6,601 nt of DNA. It comes from an uncultured Bacilli bacterium (GTDB lineage Bacteria; Bacillota_I; Bacilli_A; RF39; UBA660). Position numbers and translations under genes: made by a program. The stretch spans positions 1 through 6,601 of the forward strand of contig CAJTXC010000079.1 in NCBI GenBank assembly GCA_910580135.1, read 5' to 3'. Below the pieces are notes generated by a model, which searched no databases, was not told the origin of the DNA, and worked only from the letters and a program-made list of their open reading frames with translations. Of this stretch, positions 1 to 5,823 are shown piece by piece. How positions within the stretch are numbered: position 1 is the first letter of the stretch; every line of letters begins with the position of its first letter.

Positions 1-324
1 TATTCCTACTTTACCATCACGTAGAACTCCCCATTTTAAGGATTCATTTCTTGATACAAAGGAATTAATTTTACATATAAAATCAATGCTTAGTTCTTCA
101 TTAATATTATTTAATACTTCTTTCCATGCATCCCTCATATTTAAAACGCAATTAATATCATCTAGCTTAACTCCAGATACATTAACACCATCTAAAATAG
201 TCTGAGTTTCTGGAAAGGTAATATTTAAACCCTCTAATTTAGCACTATTATAAATATTAGAAACTAAAACTTTTTTTGCTAAAAATAAATTTTCTTCAGC
301 ACTTAAATTATATTTATCTTTCAT
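1..324 (-). CDS. Fic family protein, N-terminal part (3' end outside window)
   Basis: The first 108 codons of a gene that runs off the left edge. The start reads MKDKYNLSAEENLFLAKKVL and continues with features I recognise as the N-terminal region of Fic/DOC-type proteins: SAKLEGLNITFPET (residues 27-40), a DGVNVSGVKLDDI stretch, and near the edge SRNESLKWGVLRDGKVGI, which in the family lies just before the catalytic core. Residues 27-32 (S-A-K-L-E-G) fit the inhibitory-helix motif (S/T)xxxE(G/N), in which the Glu blocks productive ATP binding, so this would be an N-terminally autoinhibited Fic enzyme. Fic proteins usually transfer AMP from ATP onto a Ser, Thr or Tyr of a target protein. The HxFx(D/E)GNGR catalytic motif would lie outside the window, so activity cannot be judged. 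The start is supported by AAGGTGAT at 329-336, four nt upstream. The gene lies 65 nt downstream of the HerA-like ATPase on the same strand. No strong promoter of its own was found in the gap. Confidence 0.85.
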   Translation of the reverse strand, partial: MKDKYNLSAEENLFLAKKVLVSNIYNSAKLEGLNITFPETQTILDGVNVSGVKLDDINCVLNMRDAWKEVLNNINEELSIDFICKINSFVSRNESLKWGVLRDGKVGI

Positions 325-360
325 ATTTATCACCTTTTTCACTTATATTTTAACATTTTT

Positions 361-391
361 TTATAATAAAAGAAACCTTAAAGGTCTCTTT
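361..391 (-). terminator. possible intrinsic terminator on the stop codon of the HerA-like ATPase gene
   Basis: Read on the minus strand, AAAGAGACC (391-383) and GGTTTCTTT (377-369) form a 9-bp stem with one G-T wobble around a 5-nt loop. A TTTTATTATA tract follows. The stem includes the TAA stop (392-390) of the ATPase gene. The stem is A/T-rich and the T tract is interrupted, so termination may be partial, which would leave some read-through into the Fic gene 65 nt downstream. Confidence 0.5.
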
Positions 392-2354
392 AATACCATA
401 ATCTTGATACGTCTACGTTTTGTGATAAAGGCTGTGGATATGGCATTTCCATCTTAACGATTGTAGGAAGTTTAAATGCTGAACCAAATGTAACGCAAGT
501 ACCTGGTTGTAATCCTTTCATCTTCTCTACTATTTCATCTGTTATAAATGGTACCATTTGACGGATAAATGACACGTCATGAGGATGCTGCATCTTAAAT
601 ATAAGGAAGTTAGAACACTGAGATAATACGGTTTCACTCATCTCTGATGGTCTTTGTGAAATAAGTCCTAGAATAACGCCATATTTACGACCTTCCTTAG
701 CAATTCTATCAAATATATTATAACCTAGTATTCTTGTATCTGAATCTTGTTGTACGTATCTATGTGCTTCTTCTAATACTATATGAACAGGAAACGATCC
801 TCTTTGTTGTAACTTAGAAGTAAAATCAAATAATAATTTTGAATATATCTTACATATTGTTTTAGCAAGTCTATCATCTAAATAACTAATGTTAATGTTT
901 ATTATTTGTGCTCTACCACCATTTGGAGCAGTAATTAATTCTTTAATAAACGTAGTTTTATCAACGTATCTGTCCATTTTAAAATACTGGCTATACTCAC
1001 CTTTAATTAAAGAATCTAATCTTACTTTAAGTACGTTAGCCTTATCATATAATTTATCGCTTTTTAAAATACCTTCAGATATTAAAGCAAAATCAAATGC
1101 TTCTCTTAAGTTTTCCAAAGTAAATGGAATTGTTCCATCAGGTAATTCTAATTTTAAATCTGGATTAATAAACTTTTTAATAAATTCTGTTACCAATTGC
1201 ATTTCTGCTATTTTACCTTCTTTATCTATGATTAAGCATTGTCTTAAACTTCTAACGTATCCTGGTTGCATAATAGGTGTTTCAAGATTTAAATCAGGAG
1301 TATTAAAAGAAGTTAATATTGCAAATATTTGGTCATGTATTTGTGATGCTGAACCACCAGAGTATAAAACTTCTTGAATAGCTTTTGCAATAATATCATT
1401 TTTATATACTTTAGTTTCTTCTTCGTTTCCAGAAAATACGGTAACTAATCTTAACGCTTTTTCTATTATAGGTAATTGTGTTGGATCATCTGCTTCTAAT
1501 AAAAGTGCAAAATCATCAACGTCTAATAACCATAACGGAAGTTTTATTAATGTATCAGGATTTGTTCTTACGTTGGTAGAATATCTTTTAAAGAAAACTT
1601 GACTATTTTGAATTGATAAAGCACTTTCATATTCTCCGTAAGCATCAAAGATAAACACGCATGCGTTTCTAGGTGATTGTCCTCCGTTAAAGAATACGTT
1701 TTGGAATAATCTTGCAACACCGCATGATTTACCTGAACCAGTATTTCCGAAGATAGCAAAATGATTACTAAAGAAAGTGTTAGTAGGTACGTAAGCAGGG
1801 GTATTATTATAAAGTGGCATGTTACCAATTAATACTTTTCTTATTACGTTATTTTGATCATCAACAACGATTAGTTTAGTTTCATCTTCTGTTGCAACAA
1901 AACATATATTACCAATCGAAGGTTTAGTTAAAACACCCGCAACAAATCTAGGCCCTTGAATTTCACCAATCAATTTTACCTGTCCTAGTTGACTATTTAA
2001 GCTAATTAATGTCCCAACTATTTTAGCACCACTATTTGTTTCAAATATTACGTGTTGATCTATTAAATTTCTTTCAAAAGCTAAATCCGATGTAACTTTT
2101 ATAGTTACACTATCTACTCCAACATCTTGAACTCTACCTATTTCGTTTGGTAAAGCTTGTGGTTTAACTTCTGCAGGAATAGATTGTTCTATTTGTTGTT
2201 CTGGATATATATCATTTTCCATATTATTTAAAGATGGTTCTTCCGCTTGTGATAAATTAAGCTCTATGTCATTTGGTTCTTCATCAAAATTCTCTAAAAC
2301 TTCTTCATTTAATTCTTCCAAAGAGCTATCTTCATTAAATGTATTTTCGTTCAT
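390..2354 (-). CDS. HerA-like (DUF87 / FtsK-HerA superfamily) ATPase
   Basis: A 654-aa hexameric-type P-loop ATPase of the HerA/FtsK superfamily, whose members translocate or process DNA. Residues 1-69 form an acidic, Asn/Gln/Glu-rich and probably disordered tail (about 20 acidic residues, one basic). Residues about 71-180 (GRVQDVGVDSVTIKV...) look like the HerA HAS-barrel domain. Walker A is GNTGSGKS (203-210), followed by a DAYGEY motif (237-242) in the place of the HerA DxHGE(Y/F) motif. A long helical insertion covers about 270-470. Walker B is IVLEEAH (525-531) with E529 as likely catalytic Glu. The HerA signature EGRKYGVILGLISQRPSEMS follows at 554-573, with R556 a candidate arginine finger and SQRPS as sensor. 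The C-terminus (LQPGTCVTFGSAFKLPTIVKM) is typical of the family. GGGGTGA at 2359-2365 sits four nt before the ATG. It is the first gene of its strand unit and has no NurA nuclease beside it; the downstream neighbour is a Fic protein. The family assignment is firm; the cellular role (repair, conjugation or defence) is not known. Confidence 0.9.
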   Translation of the reverse strand: MNENTFNEDSSLEELNEEVLENFDEEPNDIELNLSQAEEPSLNNMENDIYPEQQIEQSIPAEVKPQALPNEIGRVQDVGVDSVTIKVTSDLAFERNLIDQHVIFETNSGAKIVGTLISLNSQLGQVKLIGEIQGPRFVAGVLTKPSIGNICFVATEDETKLIVVDDQNNVIRKVLIGNMPLYNNTPAYVPTNTFFSNHFAIFGNTGSGKSCGVARLFQNVFFNGGQSPRNACVFIFDAYGEYESALSIQNSQVFFKRYSTNVRTNPDTLIKLPLWLLDVDDFALLLEADDPTQLPIIEKALRLVTVFSGNEEETKVYKNDIIAKAIQEVLYSGGSASQIHDQIFAILTSFNTPDLNLETPIMQPGYVRSLRQCLIIDKEGKIAEMQLVTEFIKKFINPDLKLELPDGTIPFTLENLREAFDFALISEGILKSDKLYDKANVLKVRLDSLIKGEYSQYFKMDRYVDKTTFIKELITAPNGGRAQIININISYLDDRLAKTICKIYSKLLFDFTSKLQQRGSFPVHIVLEEAHRYVQQDSDTRILGYNIFDRIAKEGRKYGVILGLISQRPSEMSETVLSQCSNFLIFKMQHPHDVSFIRQMVPFITDEIVEKMKGLQPGTCVTFGSAFKLPTIVKMEMPYPQPLSQNVDVSRLWY

Positions 2355-2398
2355 ATTTTCACCCCAATTTTATTCTTCTTTTTCTATTTTATATAACC

Positions 2399-2427
2399 AT
2401 TATATCATTTGTCTAAAAAAAATGAAA
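2399..2427 (-). promoter_or_regulatory. extended -10 promoter for the HerA-like ATPase gene
   Basis: On the minus strand, TGATATAAT (2407-2399) is a perfect extended -10 element (TGnTATAAT). The sequence 17 bp upstream, TTTCAT (2427-2422), is a poor -35, as is common when the TG extension is present. An A8 tract on the plus strand (2415-2422) lies in the spacer. Transcription would start near 2392 and give a leader of about 38 nt before the ATG at 2354. Confidence 0.6.
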
Positions 2428-2443
2428 TATTTATTTTAAATCG

Positions 2444-2475
2444 TTGACATTTAAATTACCTAAATGTAATATAAT
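2444..2475 (+). promoter_or_regulatory. promoter of the ABC transporter operon, MerR-type spacing with internal dyad
   Basis: TTGACA (2444-2449) is a perfect -35 and TATAAT (2470-2475) a perfect -10, separated by 20 bp rather than 17. Inside lies a perfect inverted repeat, ACATTTA (2447-2453) and TAAATGT (2461-2467), with a 7-bp centre. A long 19-20 bp spacer with a dyad starting in the -35 is the known architecture of promoters activated by MerR-family regulators, which twist the DNA to realign the two boxes. An alternative -10, TAATAT (2467-2472), lies at 17 bp but matches only four of six positions. Transcription from TATAAT would start near 2482, leaving a leader of about 16 nt. The boxes and dyad are seen; the regulator family is inferred and no regulator gene lies in the window. 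Confidence 0.65.
2447..2467. repeat. perfect 7-N7-7 inverted repeat, candidate operator
   Basis: ACATTTA and TAAATGT are exact reverse complements separated by AATTACC. The dyad overlaps the last three bases of the -35 box and fills the spacer, so a bound dimer would contact both core promoter elements. It is too A/T-rich to form a convincing RNA hairpin and lies upstream of the likely transcription start, which favours a protein-binding site. Confidence 0.6.
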
Positions 2476-2485
2476 AACTGGAAAT

Positions 2486-2491
2486 GGAGGG
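2486..2491 (+). promoter_or_regulatory. ribosome binding site fixing the ABC ATPase start
   Basis: GGAGGG lies 6 nt before the ATG at 2498. It decides the start: an in-frame TTG at 2444 would add 18 residues, but that TTG is part of the -35 box and has no Shine-Dalgarno sequence. Confidence 0.85.
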
Positions 2492-2497
2492 TTTAAT

Positions 2498-3199
2498 ATG
2501 GCTTATATTAAGTTTGAAAACGTAACTAAAAACTATATTTATGATGAAATTGAAATAAAAGCAATTAAAAAAATTAATTTTGAAATCGAAAAAGGTGAAT
2601 TTATAGTCATATTAGGTCCTTTAGAAAGTGGTAAAACTACCCTTTTAAATTTGTTAGGAACTCTGGATAAAGTTACCAGTGGAAATATTTTTATTGATGA
2701 TGTCGACATAACAAATGAAAAAGGAAAAAAAATATCTAAATATAGAAAATACAATATAGGATTTGCTTATAAAGATTCTAGTCTTATTAAAAATTTAAGT
2801 GTTAAAGAAAACGTAGAATTAGCAAAACAAGTATGTAAAGAAAAAGAAGATGTTTCCTTAATTCTTAAAAAGTGTGGACTTACAAAAAAAGCTGATTACT
2901 ACCCTTCCATGTTATCAGAAGAAGACAAGTGTCGTACGTTAGTAGCTATGGCCCTTATTAAAAATCCAAAAATACTTTTATTAGATGAAATAGTTGATTC
3001 ATTAGATGAAAAACGTGCTAAACAAATTCTAAAAGCTATAAAAAGTGTTAGCAAGAAAAATAAAATGACGGTTATCATAACAACTAAAAACAATAATTTT
3101 ATCAAAATTGCAAACAAAGTTATTACTTTAAAAAATGGTAGTTTAAGTGATTTAGCAGTAAATAAAAAAATAAAATCTATAGGTGATATTTCATGGTGA
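2498..3199 (+). CDS. ABC transporter ATP-binding protein (MacB/LolD type) with degenerate catalytic motifs
   Basis: A 233-aa nucleotide-binding domain of the MacB/LolD/BceA type, expected to act at the inner face of the membrane as a dimer with the FtsX-like permease encoded next. The fold is well kept: KNYIYDEIEIKAIKKINFEI at the start, Walker A GPLESGKTT (40-48, K46), LLGTLDKVTSG (52-62), Walker B ILLLDE (159-164, D163 and catalytic E164) and D-loop SLD (168-170). Three other key motifs are lost. The Q-loop position is Lys (IGFAYKDSSL, K92, where relatives have FQ). The LSGGQ signature is LSEED (139-143). The H-loop His position is Lys (TVIITTKN, K197, where relatives have VTHD). The Pro-loop DEPTG is DEIVD. 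Since only one ATPase gene is present, a homodimer would have two defective sites, so ATP binding may be kept while hydrolysis is weak or absent. The reading frame is intact and ends in TGA inside the permease start (ATGGTGA), indicating translational coupling. Confidence 0.9.
   Translation: MAYIKFENVTKNYIYDEIEIKAIKKINFEIEKGEFIVILGPLESGKTTLLNLLGTLDKVTSGNIFIDDVDITNEKGKKISKYRKYNIGFAYKDSSLIKNLSVKENVELAKQVCKEKEDVSLILKKCGLTKKADYYPSMLSEEDKCRTLVAMALIKNPKILLLDEIVDSLDEKRAKQILKAIKSVSKKNKMTVIITTKNNNFIKIANKVITLKNGSLSDLAVNKKIKSIGDISW
3181..3187 (+). promoter_or_regulatory. ribosome binding site of the permease, inside the ABC ATPase gene
   Basis: AGGTGAT lies 5 nt before the ATG at 3193 and within the last codons of the upstream gene. 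The 7-nt ATGGTGA overlap places stop and start together, so ribosomes ending the ATPase can start the permease. Confidence 0.75.
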
Positions 3200-5715
3200 A
3201 AAAAAAGAACATTATAAAAAACGCTTTAAGAGAAATATCTTTGAATAAGAAAACTTTTATTTCATTATTATTAATAATTATAATTGGAGCTGGACTTTTT
3301 GTTGGTTTAAAAAGTACTCCACTTGATATGAAAATTACTACTAAAAATTATTATAAGGATACGAATTTATTTGATTTAAGAGTTATATCTTCAAGTGGTT
3401 TTACAAAAAATGATATAGATTTAATTAAGCAAATAAAAAACGTAAAAGGAGTTAGCCTATCAAAACAGTTAGATGCCAAAACAACTATTAATAATAAAGA
3501 TTTTGTAATTAAACTAAATAGTATAAATAAAGATAGAAATTTAAAAAACGATGATTATATAAATAGATTAACCTTAACTAGTGGTAGATATCCTTCAACG
3601 ATAAACGAAGGACTAGTTGAAGAAAAACTTTTGAGCGATAATAATTTATCTATCGGGGATTTAATTACTCTTGAAGTTGATGACAAAGATAGTTTACGTG
3701 CAAAAAAAATAAAAATAGTTGGTACGGTAAAAAGTAGTTACTATGCATTAGATGGTTTAAAAGACTATTTTCTATACCTAGAAGAAAATAACTTTAATTT
3801 AAAATATTATACTGATTGTTTTGTTACTATTAACGAAGCTTATAAATATGATACTTATAGCAAAAAGTATGATAAATATATAGAAAGTTATAAAGAAAAA
3901 ATAAATGAGGTAGTTTTAAAAAGTTCTAAATTTAATTATGAAAATGATATAGAATTACTTAAAAACGACATAACTTCCCTTCAAGATGACTTAAATAAAT
4001 TTAACCAAAGTGATTTACCAGTTGAATCTTTAAACGAATTAGTAAAAGAAACAACAGATAGATTAAACAAAAAAGAAACAGAACTGTCAAAAATAAATGA
4101 ACTTAATGTAGCAACCGTTAAAAGAAGTGATACCTCTAGTTTTAATAAATATTATTTGGAAATAGAAAGATTTGGAAACATATCAAAGGTATTTTCATTT
4201 ATGTTCTTATTAATTTCTATTTTGGTTATCATAAACAAAATAACAAAAGTGATTAAAGAAGATAAAGATGAAATAAAAACACTAAGTTTAATTGGCTATA
4301 GTAAAACTACCATTTTATTTAAATATATATTTTATGGAACTTGTTTAAGTATATTAGGAACCTTTATAGGAACTACCATTTTTTACAAAATAATTCCTTT
4401 AATAATAGGATTTTGTTATAACAGATTTTATGATATTCCAACACTTGATACTATGTTCCAGATAAAATATTTTATAGAAGCAATTATATTATCGTTAGTT
4501 TTGATTATTTTAGCGACCATCATTTTATTTATTATAATTAACAAAAACAAAAATACATCAGTTAAGAAAAAAATTATTTTAGAAAAAATTAACAAAATAT
4601 GGTCTAAACTTAGTTTTCTAAATAAAGTAACTTTTAAAAACATATTTAAAGATAAAAAAAGATCGTTAATTATAATTATTATGACATGTATTTTAAGTTC
4701 TTTAATACTAATTTCTATAGGAATTAAAGACCTAGTTTCAAGTTCAATAAACAATCAATTTAAAAATATAGAAAAATATAATTTAAACGTTAATATAAAT
4801 AACAATATTACAGAAGACGATAAAGTTGTACTAGAAAACGCCATGATAAAAAATAAAAAAGTTAAAGATATAGCATTCATCTCAAAAAGAAATGTACAAG
4901 TAAGATATAAAAATAGTAAAGAAACCGCTATGCTAATTATTCCAAATAACGTTAATAACATTAATAATTTTATATTACTAAAAGAAAACAAAAAAAATTT
5001 AGAAATAAAAAAAGACGGTGTTATCATCTCAAAAAAGTTAGCAAAATTATTAAACGTAAATAAAAATAATAAGATAAAACTTACCCTATCAAATAATAAA
5101 GTAACTAATGTAAAAGTATCTGCTATAACAGAAAATTATATAGAGCATTTCATTTACATGTCCCCTACTTTATATAAAAAGTTAACTGGTGAAAAACCTA
5201 GTTATTCGGTTATACTTATGAATACAAATAAAAAAAATAATGAAGAATTAGAAAATGAAATTTCTAATCTTAAAAATGTAACTAGCATTCAATCTAAAAA
5301 GAATATTAAAGAAGAATATAATGAAATGACAAAAGCTTTAAAGAGCATAACCAATTTATTAAATATATTCACTTTAATAATTGGATTTTTAGCATTATAT
5401 AATATTTTAATAACAGATATAAGTAATAGAAAAGATGAAATTTATACTTTAAAAAAATTAGGATTTAATAATAAAGAGATAGTTACATACTTTTTCAAAG
5501 AAAATCTAATATTAACGATTATTGGAATTGGAATGGGTATATTTATTGGTAGTTTAATTACCTGCTTTGTTGTAAAATCTTTAGAAACAAACACACTTAT
5601 GTTTAACTTTAATATAAACATACTAAGTTATTTATTAACATTTGTATTTTCTTTATTAATATTATGTATAGTTAGTATTTTCGCCTATTATAAATTCAAA
5701 AACAAAAAATATTAA
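3193..5715 (+). CDS. FtsX/MacB-type ABC transporter permease, 8 membrane segments
   Basis: An 840-aa membrane subunit with two FtsX-type modules. Hydrophobic segments lie at about 21-38, 330-349, 375-403, 427-450, 491-510, 721-742, 771-795 and 811-833. Two large segments between them are expected to be extracytoplasmic: 39-329 and 511-720. The first contains a charged helical stretch (about 252-304) that looks like a short coiled-coil hairpin broken by NQSDLPVE. The two modules repeat the cytoplasmic coupling-helix motif: DEIKTLSLIGYSKTTI (359-374) and DEIYTLKKLGFNNKEI (748-763), each matching the family pattern EI..L..LG, where the ATPase docks. Both modules also begin with a similar stretch (NALREISLNKKTFISLLLI and NVTF-like FKNIFKDKKRSLIIIIM). 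Such complexes usually couple ATP use to movement of periplasmic or surface domains, for example in peptide export, lipoprotein handling or drug resistance; the substrate here cannot be told. The protein is very rich in Lys, Asn and Ile, and the DNA is more AT-rich than its neighbours. The gene ends just before a strong terminator. Confidence 0.88.
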   Translation: MVKKKNIIKNALREISLNKKTFISLLLIIIIGAGLFVGLKSTPLDMKITTKNYYKDTNLFDLRVISSSGFTKNDIDLIKQIKNVKGVSLSKQLDAKTTINNKDFVIKLNSINKDRNLKNDDYINRLTLTSGRYPSTINEGLVEEKLLSDNNLSIGDLITLEVDDKDSLRAKKIKIVGTVKSSYYALDGLKDYFLYLEENNFNLKYYTDCFVTINEAYKYDTYSKKYDKYIESYKEKINEVVLKSSKFNYENDIELLKNDITSLQDDLNKFNQSDLPVESLNELVKETTDRLNKKETELSKINELNVATVKRSDTSSFNKYYLEIERFGNISKVFSFMFLLISILVIINKITKVIKEDKDEIKTLSLIGYSKTTILFKYIFYGTCLSILGTFIGTTIFYKIIPLIIGFCYNRFYDIPTLDTMFQIKYFIEAIILSLVLIILATIILFIIINKNKNTSVKKKIILEKINKIWSKLSFLNKVTFKNIFKDKKRSLIIIIMTCILSSLILISIGIKDLVSSSINNQFKNIEKYNLNVNINNNITEDDKVVLENAMIKNKKVKDIAFISKRNVQVRYKNSKETAMLIIPNNVNNINNFILLKENKKNLEIKKDGVIISKKLAKLLNVNKNNKIKLTLSNNKVTNVKVSAITENYIEHFIYMSPTLYKKLTGEKPSYSVILMNTNKKNNEELENEISNLKNVTSIQSKKNIKEEYNEMTKALKSITNLLNIFTLIIGFLALYNILITDISNRKDEIYTLKKLGFNNKEIVTYFFKENLILTIIGIGMGIFIGSLITCFVVKSLETNTLMFNFNINILSYLLTFVFSLLILCIVSIFAYYKFKNKKY

Positions 5716-5746
5716 TAATTAGTTTACATAAATCAACAATTAAGTG

Positions 5747-5779
5747 TCAATGTTGCATTTGCAACATTGATATTTTTTT
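5747..5779 (+). terminator. intrinsic terminator of the ABC transporter operon
   Basis: TCAATGTTGC (5747-5756) and GCAACATTGA (5761-5770) form a perfect 10-bp stem around an ATTT loop, followed by TATTTTTTT with seven consecutive Ts. It lies 31 nt after the permease stop codon. The palindrome could also be a DNA-binding site, because its right arm contains the -35 box of the next gene. Confidence 0.92.
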
Positions 5780-5794
5780 GATTAGAGGTATAAT
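5767..5794 (+). promoter_or_regulatory. promoter of pflB, overlapping the terminator hairpin
   Basis: TTGATA (5767-5772, five of six matches to the -35 consensus) and a perfect TATAAT (5789-5794) are separated by 16 bp. The -35 starts inside the right arm of the terminator stem, and the T tract makes up the beginning of the spacer. Transcription would start near 5801, about 23 nt before the ATG and 10 nt before the GGAGG ribosome binding site. Confidence 0.72.
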
Positions 5795-5823
5795 TAATAT
5801 CGTATTAAAAGGAGGAATTATAA

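Noticed and set aside
889..1377. Plus-strand open frame of 162 codons
   Set aside because: Lies antisense inside the well-supported HerA-like gene, with no recognisable protein and no good ribosome binding site.
1568..1828. Minus-strand open frame of 86 codons in another frame
   Set aside because: Out-of-frame shadow over the Walker A region of the HerA-like gene.
2445..2469. BceR-like operator (TnACA-N4-TGTAA)
   Set aside because: TGACA and TGTAA are both present but are 15 bp apart instead of 4, and no two-component genes are in the window; the MerR-type geometry fits better.
2444..2497. Upstream TTG start adding 18 residues to the ABC ATPase
   Set aside because: The TTG is the first half of the -35 box, has no Shine-Dalgarno sequence, and the ATG at 2498 has GGAGGG at ideal distance and matches the usual start of the family.
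2539..3117. Two minus-strand open frames antisense to the ABC ATPase
   Set aside because: Low-complexity hydrophobic translations typical of the antisense of Lys/Asn-rich genes; no start signals.
4428..5027. Two minus-strand open frames antisense to the permease
   Set aside because: Same reason: shadows produced by AT-rich coding sequence with few stops on the other strand.
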